Of a DNA stretch of 33,811 nucleotides, positions 26,905-33,811 are shown piece after piece. Each line of letters begins with the position of its first letter. The first letter of the stretch is position 1. The notes under the pieces are model-generated. The model made no database searches, had not been told where the DNA came from, and worked only from the letters and a program-made list of their open reading frames with translations. The translations under genes and the position numbers were made by a program. This DNA is from Rhodobacteraceae bacterium HLUCCA09 (GTDB taxonomy: Bacteria > Pseudomonadota > Alphaproteobacteria > Rhodobacterales > Rhodobacteraceae), in contig LJNT01000080.1 in the NCBI GenBank assembly GCA_001314685.1, positions 1-33,811 of the forward strand. The letters are read 5' to 3'.

Positions 26905-27786
26905 TTAGAGCAGGCTGTCGGGCATCTTCTGCTCGGCGGCGGCGTTGGCGCGGCGAAAGAGAATCGTCACCGCCGTCGAGGTGACGACCATGAACAGCGA
27001 GTACAGCGCCCCCACCGCGAGGATCGCCTGCTGCTCGTCGGGCGGAAAGGTCAGCGCGATGATCGCGATGGCCAGCGGCGCGTTCTGGATTCCGGTCTCG
27101 AGCGCTACCGTGCGGGCGTTGCGCGGGTGCAGCCGCAGCGCGCGGGCGAAGGCGTAGCCTATGGCGATACCGATCACGCCGAGCCCGATCGCGGCGACGT
27201 ATGTCGCTGGCGCGGTCGTCACCAGGAACTGCCAGTTGCGCGGGATCCACGACAGCGCGATGAAGGCGATGAAGACCAGCGCCAGCGCCGACCCGAAGAA
27301 CTCGGTGACCGCGCCGGCATTGGGGCTGAGGCGGCGCAGGCCCATGCCGATGGCCACGGGCACCAGCAGGATCAGGAGCGTGGCGATGATGTTTTCCCGC
27401 GGGATCTCGAGGTCGAGCGCGGCGGCGTAAAGCAGGAGCACCAGCGGTATCAGCACCACGCCCGCGACGGTCGAGGTGACGGTCATCAGCACCGACAGCG
27501 CGAGGTTGCCGCGCGAGAAATAGGTGAAGATGTTCGAGGTCGTTCCCCCCGGCATGCACGACACGATCAGGAGGCCCACCGCCACGGGCGGCGGCAGGGC
27601 GAGCGCCAGCGTCATCCCGAAGCCGATGAGCGGCATGAAGCCGTATTGCGAGATCACGCCGATGGCGAGGCCCTGGGGCCGCCGCAGCGCGAGGGTGAAG
27701 TCGCGCGGGGTGAGCGACGCCCCCATGCCCAGCATGATGACGAAGATCATCGCGGCCAGCAGCGCCTGTTCGAACGCGCCGACCAT
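26905..27786 (-). CDS. Bile acid:sodium symporter (BASS) family transporter
   Basis: 293-residue inner-membrane protein with nine to ten predicted helices. Family marks are MLGMGASLTPRDF near residue 18, the PGGTTSN motif (SCMPGGTTSNIFTYFSRGN) in the sodium-site region, and ETGIQNAPLAI in the second half with the crossover helix. Members move organic anions (bile acids, pyruvate, pantothenate or other acids) with Na+. It is four bases downstream of fadD on the same strand, so the pair may import and activate carboxylic acids (inference). It is convergent with the HExxH protein gene. Confidence 0.93.
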   Translation of the reverse strand: MVGAFEQALLAAMIFVIMLGMGASLTPRDFTLALRRPQGLAIGVISQYGFMPLIGFGMTLALALPPPVAVGLLIVSCMPGGTTSNIFTYFSRGNLALSVLMTVTSTVAGVVLIPLVLLLYAAALDLEIPRENIIATLLILLVPVAIGMGLRRLSPNAGAVTEFFGSALALVFIAFIALSWIPRNWQFLVTTAPATYVAAIGLGVIGIAIGYAFARALRLHPRNARTVALETGIQNAPLAIAIIALTFPPDEQQAILAVGALYSLFMVVTSTAVTILFRRANAAAEQKMPDSLL

Positions 27787-27790
27787 GCGG

Positions 27791-29578
27791 TTACCAGGCC
27801 TCGCGCAGGGCTGCGCCCTCGCCCGGTGCCTCGCCCAGTGCCTCGCCCAGTGCCTCGCCCAGCGCCTCGGCCCGCAGCTCCTTGCGGAGGATCTTGCCGA
27901 CGGTCGACTTGGGCAGCTCGTCGCGAAAGACGACCTGCCTCGGCACCTTGTAGGCGGTCAGGTGCGCGCGGCAATGGGCGCGGATGTCCTGCTCGGTCAG
28001 GCCCCGGTCACGCGCGACGACATAGGCGCGCACCGCCTCGCCCGTGGCCCCGTCGGGCACGCCGACGACCGCCGATTCCAGCACGCCGGGATGGGTGGCG
28101 AGGCACTCCTCGACCTCGTTGGGGTAGACGTTGAAGCCAGACACCACGACCATGTCTTTCTTGCGGTCGACCACGTGGAAATAGCCGTCGTCATCCATCA
28201 CGCCGATATCGCCGGTGCGGAACCACCCGCCCTGCAGCGCCGCTTCGGTCTCGTCCGGGCGCTTCCAGTAGCCCGCCATCACCTGCGGCCCCTTGGCCGC
28301 GATCTCGCCGCGCGCGCCGGGCGGCACCGGGCGGCCGTCGTCGTCGAGGCAGGCCATGAGCGTCGAGGGCACGGGCACGCCGATCGAGCCGTCGCGCGCC
28401 TTGCCGAGCGGGTTGAAGGCGAGCACCGGGGCGGTCTCGGTCAGGCCGTAGCCCTGAAGCAGCGGCGTGCCCGTCACCTCTTCCCAGCGTCGGGCGACGG
28501 CGGTCTGAAGCGCCATGCCCCCGGCCGACGCGAGACGGAGGTGGCGGGGCGGGCTGTCGAGGAACCAGGTCTCGTTCGTCAGCCCGTTGAACAGCGTGTT
28601 CACCCCGCTCATCCACGTCACGGGGTAGTTCTCGAAGGCGCGGCGCAGGTTCGACAGCGGCCGAGGGCTGGGGATCAGCACGTTGCGCGCGCCGATCCAG
28701 TACATCGCCAGCAGATTCACCGTGAAGGCAAAGATGTGGTACATCGGCAGCGCCGTCAGCGCGACCTCTTCGCCGCGCGTCAGCGCCGGGATCATCTCGA
28801 GCGACTGCTCCATGTTGGCAACGAGATTGCCATGGCTGAGCATGGCGCCCTTGGCCACCCCCGTCGTGCCGCCGGTGTATTGCAGGCAGGCGAGGTCGCC
28901 CGGGCCGAGCGCCTGGTGATAGGCGTCGACCTCGACGTGATCGCGGTGGTGGTGGGCGCGTCCGGCGTCCAGCGCATCAGGCAGGCGGATATGCGGCACC
29001 TCCACGGGCGCGACGCTGCGATCCCACCAGCGCTGCACCAGCCCGACGATGCCGCGCGGCAAAGCGGGCAGAAACTCCGCTACCTGCGTCACCACGATGT
29101 TCGGGATGGGGTGGCCCCGCGTCGCTGCCGGAATCTTTCCCGCGAACATGTCGACGATGACCAGGGCACGCGGCTCGGCATCCTCGAACTGCCGCGCCAT
29201 CTCTTCGGCGGTGTAGAGAGGGTTGACGTTGACCAGCACGCATCCCGCCTTGAGGATGCCGAAGGCCGCCACCGGAAACGCCAGCCCGTTGGGCATCTGC
29301 ATCGCCACCCTGTCGCCCTGCGTCAGCCCCGCCACCTCGCGCAGGTAGACTGCGAAGGCATCCGACATCTCGTCGACCTGCGCGAAGCTGAGCGTGCCGT
29401 TCATGCCGTTCGGCAGGCAGGCGGTGAAGGCGGGCGCGCGCCCGTAGGTCGCCGAGACCGAGCGGACGAGATCCCCGATCGTGCGGTAGGCGGTGCCCTC
29501 GATGTCGGTGCGGGCTCCGGCGGGGTAGAAGGCGGTCCACCGGCGGTCGGTGCCCTGCTGCCTGTGCGATGCGTCCAC
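27791..29578 (-). CDS. fadD: Long-chain-fatty-acid--CoA ligase
   Basis: 595 residues. Activates fatty acids to acyl-CoA via an acyl-adenylate, at the inner membrane. It follows E. coli FadD closely: MPNGLAFPVAAFGILKAG and NVNPLYTAEEM; the ATP loop YTGGTTGVAKGAM from Tyr234; GYGLTETAPV near 376; then GWFRTGDIGVMDDDGY and VDRKKDMVVVSGFNVYPNE; the C-terminal catalytic lysine is in STVGKILRKEL. GTG 29578 is chosen since GGAGG lies six bases upstream; the frame upstream is Arg/Gly-rich noncoding-like. The C-terminus carries an EALG repeat (see the 27818 entry) absent from E. coli FadD. It is upstream of, and likely co-transcribed with, the BASS transporter. Confidence 0.95.
   Translation of the reverse strand: MDASHRQQGTDRRWTAFYPAGARTDIEGTAYRTIGDLVRSVSATYGRAPAFTACLPNGMNGTLSFAQVDEMSDAFAVYLREVAGLTQGDRVAMQMPNGLAFPVAAFGILKAGCVLVNVNPLYTAEEMARQFEDAEPRALVIVDMFAGKIPAATRGHPIPNIVVTQVAEFLPALPRGIVGLVQRWWDRSVAPVEVPHIRLPDALDAGRAHHHRDHVEVDAYHQALGPGDLACLQYTGGTTGVAKGAMLSHGNLVANMEQSLEMIPALTRGEEVALTALPMYHIFAFTVNLLAMYWIGARNVLIPSPRPLSNLRRAFENYPVTWMSGVNTLFNGLTNETWFLDSPPRHLRLASAGGMALQTAVARRWEEVTGTPLLQGYGLTETAPVLAFNPLGKARDGSIGVPVPSTLMACLDDDGRPVPPGARGEIAAKGPQVMAGYWKRPDETEAALQGGWFRTGDIGVMDDDGYFHVVDRKKDMVVVSGFNVYPNEVEECLATHPGVLESAVVGVPDGATGEAVRAYVVARDRGLTEQDIRAHCRAHLTAYKVPRQVVFRDELPKSTVGKILRKELRAEALGEALGEALGEAPGEGAALREAW
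27818..27865. repeat. 12-bp tandem repeat inside the fadD 3' end
   Basis: Four units of CTCGCCCAGTGC (units 1 and 4 each differ by one base). On the minus strand these encode a repeated E-A-L-G near the FadD C-terminus. The unit is a multiple of three, so copy-number change would not break the frame. Confidence 0.75.
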
Positions 29579-29584
29579 CTCGGC

Positions 29585-29589
29585 CCTCC
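29585..29589 (-). promoter_or_regulatory. Ribosome binding site for the GTG start of fadD
   Basis: GGAGG six bases before GTG 29578; no ATG in frame is better placed. Confidence 0.65.
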
Positions 29590-29834
29590 GTGTCGGTCGG
29601 TCGCGCGTCGCGCCGCGCCCCTGCGTCGCGCCCTGCGTCGCGTAGCCCCCGGCCGCGAGAATGCACGAAAAGCGCCGCGCCGCCACGCCCCGTGTGAGCC
29701 GTCGCGCAGATGGCGTGCGGGCCGCGGCGCGAGAAAGGGCCGCGCCACCCGGCGCGGTCGGTGGCCAGCGGGAACCCGCGTTCCTGGTGTTCCGTTTTGC
29801 CCGCGCCTATCCCCGGTTCGACGAGGAGCCCATC

Positions 29835-31490
29835 ATGCAGACTGCGACCGGCGCGCGCTGGTGGCATACGGCCACCGGATACCAGGTCTATCCCCGCAGC
29901 TTCGCCGACAGCGACGGCGACGGGATGGGCGACGTGCCCGGCATTACCGGCAAGCTTGACCACCTCGCCGATCTCGGCATCGGGTTCATATGGCTGTCGC
30001 CGGTCTATGCCTCGCCGATGGCCGACAACGGCTACGACATCTCCGATTACCGCGACATCGCCCCCGAGTTCGGCACGCTCGACGATTTCGACCGGCTGGT
30101 GGCGCAGGCCCACGCCCGCGGTATCGGCATCGTGATGGACCTCGTCGTCAACCATTGCTCGGCCGCGCATCCGTGGTTCCGCGCGGCCCGTGCGAGCCGC
30201 GATGCGCCCGAGCACGACTGGTTCATCTGGCGCGACCCGGCGCCGGGCGGCGGCCCGCCCGACGACCAGCGCGCCTGCTTCGGCGGATCGGCCTGGCTGT
30301 GGGTGCCCGAAGTCGGCCGCTACTGCTACTGCCATTTCAGCCCCGAGCAGGTCGACCTGAACTGGGACACCCCCGCGCTCCGGGCCGAGATATACGACAT
30401 GATGCGCTGGTGGGTCGGCCGGGGCATCGCGGGCTTCCGGATGGACGTGATCAGCCTCATCGGTAAGGACGTCGACGCCCGCATCTACGAAGAGGGGCCG
30501 CGCCTGCACGCCTACCTGCAGGAGATGCACCGCGAGGTGCTGGCCGGCCGCGACCTGCTGACCATCGGCGAGAGCTGGGGGGTCAGCCGCGACACCGCGC
30601 TGCTCTATTGCGGGCGCGACCGGGGCGAGCTCGACATGGTGTTCCAGTTCACCCACATCCTGGAGGGGTGGGACGAGGTGCTGGGCAAGTGGCGGCCCAG
30701 GCCCTTCGATCTCGTCGCCTTCAAGCGCGTGATGGACGACTGGCAGGAAACGCTGGCCGACGACGGCTGGAACGCGCTGTTCCTCTCCAACCACGACCTG
30801 CCCCGGCAGGTCTCGCGCTACGGCTCGGAGCGCTACCGGAAGGACAGCGCCAAGGCGCTCGCCACGGTGCTGCACCTGATGAAGGGCACCCCCTTCGTCT
30901 ACCAGGGCGAGGAGATCGGCATGACCAATGCCGGCTTCACCCGGATCGACCAGTATCGCGACCTCGAGACGCTCGGCCACTATTCCGAGCAGATCGCCGA
31001 GGGGGTGAGCCCCGGGGCGTTCCTCGAGGGCGCGGCGCGCTTCAGCCGTGACAATTCCCGCACGCCGATGCAGTGGAACGCGGGCGAGAATGCGGGCTTC
31101 ACCAGCGGCACGCCGTGGATCGGCCTCGCCCAAGGCTGGCCCGAGGTGAACGTGGCCGCCGACCGGGCCGACCCGGGCGGCGTGGTCGCCCATTATCGTC
31201 GCCTGATCGCCATGCGGAAGGAGCTGCCCATCGTCGTGCACGGCCGCTACCGGCCCTTCCTGCGGGGGAATGCGCAGGTGATGGCCTATACAAGGTCGCT
31301 CGGGGCCGAGGTGCTCGCGGTGATCGCCAACCTCTCGGAAGAGCCATGCATGGTCGAGCTGCCCGCCCCGATGCGGGTGTCGGGCGAGGCGCTGGTGGCC
31401 ACCCACGGCGTGCGCGACCTATCGGCGGGGGAGGTGACGCTCGCCCCCTACGAGGCGCTTGCCGTGCTGGGGCCGGAAGCCGCGCGGTGA
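29835..31490 (+). CDS. GH13 alpha-glucosidase (oligo-1,6-glucosidase / trehalose-phosphate hydrolase type)
   Basis: 551 residues, no signal peptide, so cytosolic. Hydrolyses terminal alpha-glucosidic bonds of small sugars. The N-terminus WWHTATGYQVYPRSFADSDG then DGMGDVPGI is the usual start of this subfamily. Catalytic residues are the nucleophile Asp204 in GFRMDV, the acid/base Glu246 in TIGESWG and Asp321 in FLSNHDLPRQ. Conserved region I is MDLVVNHC and a QVDLNWD motif is present. QGEEIGMTNAGF and MQWNAGENAGFT are typical of oligo-1,6-glucosidase, alpha-glucosidase and TreC proteins; sequence alone does not separate them. The start ATG 29835 has GAGGAG six bases upstream. It stands alone: no sugar transporter or regulator adjoins it here. 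Confidence 0.93.
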   Translation: MQTATGARWWHTATGYQVYPRSFADSDGDGMGDVPGITGKLDHLADLGIGFIWLSPVYASPMADNGYDISDYRDIAPEFGTLDDFDRLVAQAHARGIGIVMDLVVNHCSAAHPWFRAARASRDAPEHDWFIWRDPAPGGGPPDDQRACFGGSAWLWVPEVGRYCYCHFSPEQVDLNWDTPALRAEIYDMMRWWVGRGIAGFRMDVISLIGKDVDARIYEEGPRLHAYLQEMHREVLAGRDLLTIGESWGVSRDTALLYCGRDRGELDMVFQFTHILEGWDEVLGKWRPRPFDLVAFKRVMDDWQETLADDGWNALFLSNHDLPRQVSRYGSERYRKDSAKALATVLHLMKGTPFVYQGEEIGMTNAGFTRIDQYRDLETLGHYSEQIAEGVSPGAFLEGAARFSRDNSRTPMQWNAGENAGFTSGTPWIGLAQGWPEVNVAADRADPGGVVAHYRRLIAMRKELPIVVHGRYRPFLRGNAQVMAYTRSLGAEVLAVIANLSEEPCMVELPAPMRVSGEALVATHGVRDLSAGEVTLAPYEALAVLGPEAAR

Positions 31491-31497
31491 GCGGCGC

Positions 31498-32259
31498 TCA
31501 GCGCGGCTGCATGCGCAGCGCGCCGTCGAGGCGGATCACCTCGCCGTTCAGGTAGTCGCTCTCGACGCAGAAGCGCACGGCGGCGGCGAACTCCTCCGGC
31601 TCGCCAAGGCGCGCGGGAAAGGGCACCTGTGCGCCGAGGCTCGCCTGGGCGTCGTCCGGCAGGCCGGCGAGCATCGGCGTGCGAAAGAGGCCGGGTGCGA
31701 TGGCGTTGACGCGCAGGCCCGCGCGGGCGAACTCGCGCGCGGCCGGCAGGGTCATCGCCACCACGCCGCCCTTCGAGGCGGCATAGGCGGCCTGCCCGAT
31801 CTGACCCTCGTAGGCGGCGACCGAGGCGGTGTTGACGATGGCGCCCCGAACGCCGCCCTCGCGCGGCTCGAGCGTGAGGATGCGCTCTGCGGCGAGGCGC
31901 ATCACGTTGAACGTGCCGGTGAGATTGACGGCGAGCACCTGCTGGAACGTCTCGAGCGGGTGCGGCCCGTCGCGGCCGACGATCCTGACGGGCGGCGCGA
32001 TGCCCGCGCAGTTGACCACGATGCGCGGGGGCTCTGCGCCCTCCGCCGCGCGGTCGAGCGCCTGCGCCACGTCGGCCTCGGCGGTCACGTCGCCCGCCGA
32101 GGCCCGGCCGCCGATCTCGGCCGCGAGGCGCCCGGCGCCCTCGCCGTCGCGGTCGAGCACCGTCACGCGGGCACCCGCGTCCGCCAGCATCCGCGCCACC
32201 GCCGCGCCGAGGCCCGAAGCCCCGCCCGTGACCAGCGCGCCGCATCCCTCGATCCGCAT
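31498..32259 (-). CDS. SDR oxidoreductase, 3-hydroxyacyl-CoA dehydrogenase type II-like
   Basis: 253 residues. The nucleotide loop TGGASGLG is at 11-18, NCAG at 83-86, and the complete catalytic set Asn112, Ser146, Tyr159 and Lys163 (YAASK) is present. The strings NTASVAAYEGQIGQAAY and VNAIAPGLFRTPM, with the short C-terminus EVIRLDGALRM, resemble the HSD17B10 / 3-hydroxy-2-methylbutyryl-CoA dehydrogenase group acting in branched-chain or fatty-acid oxidation. The substrate is inferred. It ends seven bases from the convergent GH13 gene and starts 78 bases after the dctM stop on the same strand. It is a good contrast to the Lys-less SDR at 16783. Confidence 0.92.
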   Translation of the reverse strand: MRIEGCGALVTGGASGLGAAVARMLADAGARVTVLDRDGEGAGRLAAEIGGRASAGDVTAEADVAQALDRAAEGAEPPRIVVNCAGIAPPVRIVGRDGPHPLETFQQVLAVNLTGTFNVMRLAAERILTLEPREGGVRGAIVNTASVAAYEGQIGQAAYAASKGGVVAMTLPAAREFARAGLRVNAIAPGLFRTPMLAGLPDDAQASLGAQVPFPARLGEPEEFAAAVRFCVESDYLNGEVIRLDGALRMQPR

Positions 32260-32337
32260 CGCTCGTTCTCCCCGTCGCCGCGAGGCCCTTGTGGGTCAGC
32301 CGGGCGCGGGGAGCAAGCGGGTGGTCGTGCGGGCGCC

Positions 32338-33648
32338 TCAGAGCAGCGCGTTGGGCAGCGCGAGCGAGATCGGCGGAAAGGCGATCAGCAGCGCGACGAT
32401 CACAACCTCGCAGGCGAGGAACCAGCCGCACCCGCGAAAGATCGTGCCAAGCGGCAGCGCATCGCCCGCCGCGCCCCTGACGACGTAGACCTGGAAGCCG
32501 ACGGGCGGGGTGAGCAGCCCGATCTCGACGAACTTGACCACCAGCACGCCCAGCCACACCGGGTCGAGCCCGGCGGTGGCGGCGAGCGGGCCGAAGACGG
32601 GGATGGTGATCAGCATGATCCCGATCGGGTCGAGGAACATGCCGAGCACGAGGTAGACCGCCGCCATCGCCGCGATCAGCAGGAGGGGGTCGTCGGCCCA
32701 GGGCCCCGCCGCGTCGGCGAGCGCCGCGCCGATGCCAGAAAGCGCAAGGAACCGGGTGAACAGGATCGCGCCCACCGCGACGAAGAAGATCTGCGCCGTC
32801 GTGGTCACCGCGTCGCGCAGGCTGTCGCCGAGCGCCCGCCACCCCAGCCGCCGCTGCGCCAGCGCGAGCGCGAGCGCCAGCGCCGCGCCGGCCGCGCCCG
32901 CCTCGGTGGGCGTGACGACCCCGCCGTAGAGCGCGGCGATCACGCCGACCATCAGCGTGATGAGCGGCCAGACGCGCGCGGTCGCGCGCCGCCGTTCCTG
33001 CCGGTGGCGGGGATTCGGCGGCAGGGTCGGGGCGAGGGCCGGCTTCAGCCGGCAGCGCACCACGATCATCGCGGTGTAGGCGGCGGCCGTCAGAAGGCCT
33101 GGCAGCAGCCCCGCCATCAGCAGCGCGGAGATCGGAACCTCGGCAAACACGCCGTAGAGCACGAACATCACCGAGGGTGGGATCAGCGCGGCGAGCGTGC
33201 CGGCCGAGGCGACGACTCCGGCGGCGAGGCCGCGGTCGTAGCCGTGGCGCAGCATCTCGGGCACGGCGAGGCGGGTCATGGCGGCCGAGGCGGCCAGGCT
33301 CGATCCGCTGGCCGCGCCGAAGCCCGCCGCGGCAAGGTTGGCCGAGACGGCCAGGCCCCCCGGCACTCGCACGAGCCAGAGGCGCGCGGCGTCGAACATG
33401 TCGGTCGCCATGCCGGCGCGGGTGACGAGCGCGCCCATGAGCAGGAACATCGGGATCGCCGTCAGCTCCCAGTTGGCGGCGACCTGGAAGGGCACGGCGC
33501 GCAGCACCGACAGCGCCGCATCGACGCTGGCCAGATGCGCGAAGCCCGCAAGCGCGACGATGCCGAGCGCCGCGCCGATGGGCATGCCCGCCGCGAGCAG
33601 GCCGAGCAGGGCGGCAATGGCGGCGACCGCGATCAGACCCGTCGTCAT
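32338..33648 (-). CDS. dctM: TRAP transporter large permease subunit DctM
   Basis: 436-residue inner-membrane protein with about twelve or more helices. It is the large subunit of a tripartite ATP-independent periplasmic (TRAP) transporter, using the Na+ or H+ gradient to import carboxylates or related solutes delivered by a DctP-type binding protein. Family marks are GMPIGAALGI at the N-terminus, ELTAIPMFLLMGALV, AAGFGAASGSSLAASAAM (a conserved Gly/Ser helix), AALIPPSVMFVLYG, TPTEAGAAGA, and GMFLDPIGIMLITIPVFGPL. The start overlaps the stop of the small subunit upstream (ATGA). The solute-binding protein is not in the window, so the substrate is unknown. Confidence 0.95.
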   Translation of the reverse strand: MTTGLIAVAAIAALLGLLAAGMPIGAALGIVALAGFAHLASVDAALSVLRAVPFQVAANWELTAIPMFLLMGALVTRAGMATDMFDAARLWLVRVPGGLAVSANLAAAGFGAASGSSLAASAAMTRLAVPEMLRHGYDRGLAAGVVASAGTLAALIPPSVMFVLYGVFAEVPISALLMAGLLPGLLTAAAYTAMIVVRCRLKPALAPTLPPNPRHRQERRRATARVWPLITLMVGVIAALYGGVVTPTEAGAAGAALALALALAQRRLGWRALGDSLRDAVTTTAQIFFVAVGAILFTRFLALSGIGAALADAAGPWADDPLLLIAAMAAVYLVLGMFLDPIGIMLITIPVFGPLAATAGLDPVWLGVLVVKFVEIGLLTPPVGFQVYVVRGAAGDALPLGTIFRGCGWFLACEVVIVALLIAFPPISLALPNALL

Positions 33649-33811
33649 GGCCGCGGCGCCCCGGTCTGCGGCGCGATGGTCGCCTCGCCCGTGGCCGAGC
33701 CGCGGGCCCGGCGCAGGGCGGGCCGGGCCAGCGCCACGCAGAGCCAGAGCGCGGCCAGACCGGCGGCGACGGGCAGCAGCCATCGCGCGGGCCAGACCGG
33801 CAGGTAGAGGG
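33645..33811 (-). CDS. dctQ: TRAP transporter small permease subunit DctQ, C-terminal part (cut by window edge)
   Basis: The last 54 residues are visible: LYLPVWPARWLLPVAAGLAA then LWLCVALARPAL, a hydrophobic segment, and a polar tail GSATGEATIAPQTGAPRP before the stop. A final helix preceded by a YxPVWP-like motif is typical of the four-helix DctQ subunit that pairs with DctM. The stop overlaps the dctM start, the usual Q-M order. The 5' part lies beyond the right edge. Confidence 0.82.
   Translation of the reverse strand, partial: LYLPVWPARWLLPVAAGLAALWLCVALARPALRRARGSATGEATIAPQTGAPRP

Noticed and set aside
29619-29642. Direct repeat CCCTGCGTCGCG, two adjacent copies before fadD
   Set aside because: Only two units of simple GC-rich sequence; no regulatory meaning seen.
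31491-31497. Terminator between convergent GH13 and SDR genes
   Set aside because: The gap is seven bases and no hairpin with a U-tract is present.

Overview
The window is about 70% G+C, gene-dense and free of tRNA, rRNA, CRISPR or phage genes. Codons end almost always in G or C. Gene families and local order point to an alphaproteobacterium of the Rhodobacteraceae/Rhodobacterales type: folB-folP-glmM in overlapping order, hslV-(membrane protein)-hslU, clpS beside an RsmC-like methylase and a SPOR-tailed D-Ala carboxypeptidase, a TRAP transporter, and glutathione-dependent formaldehyde oxidation. This assignment is inference from families; no species can be named.

Layout. 1-470: stray IS66-type TnpA, open to the left edge. 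490-1602 (-): formaldehyde/S-hydroxymethylglutathione dehydrogenase. 1681-3372 (+): I78-type inhibitor lipoprotein, NAD(P)H-FMN reductase, unknown secreted protein. 3374-4255 (-): dapA, divergent from the lytic transglycosylase slt at 4403-6364. 6401-6523 (-): a 40-residue lipoprotein. 6713-9653 (+): hslV, a polytopic membrane protein and hslU, joined by overlapping stop/start codons. 9753-13918 (-): sleB, then folB, folP and glmM (transcription runs right to left). 14097-18661 (-): PPDK-like protein, an SDR lacking the catalytic Lys, and an RsmC-like methylase. 18768-19172 (-): clpS, divergent from a HAD hydrolase (19291-20046) and a D-Ala-D-Ala carboxypeptidase (20254-22119). 22218-25204 (-): a secreted VWA protein with five tandem Ig-like repeats and its overlapping secreted partner. 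25298-25414 (-): a possible 38-residue ORF. 25491-26893 (+): a secreted HExxH protein with a one-base frameshift. 26905-29578 (-): BASS transporter and FadD. 29835-31490 (+): GH13 glucosidase. 31498-33811 (-): SDR, TRAP DctM, and the partial end of DctQ.

Much of the window is envelope and housekeeping biology: murein turnover (Slt, SleB, D-Ala carboxypeptidase, GlmM and DapA precursors), proteostasis (HslVU, ClpS) and folate synthesis. Five or six secreted or lipid-anchored proteins have no known function. I see no complete defence or mobile system. The most unusual items are a FolB fused to a degenerate amino-acid-kinase-like domain, a PPDK paralogue with an eroded ATP-binding domain beside an SDR lacking its catalytic lysine, the VWA/Ig-repeat plus HExxH secreted locus with its G6 frameshift, and several palindromic intergenic elements.

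No gene-free stretch exceeds 300 bases. The longest are 29579-29834 (divergent fadD/GH13 region, two 12-bp direct repeats, no clear promoter), 20047-20253, 6524-6712, 13919-14096 and 13030-13201; the last two carry hairpins and repeats described below.
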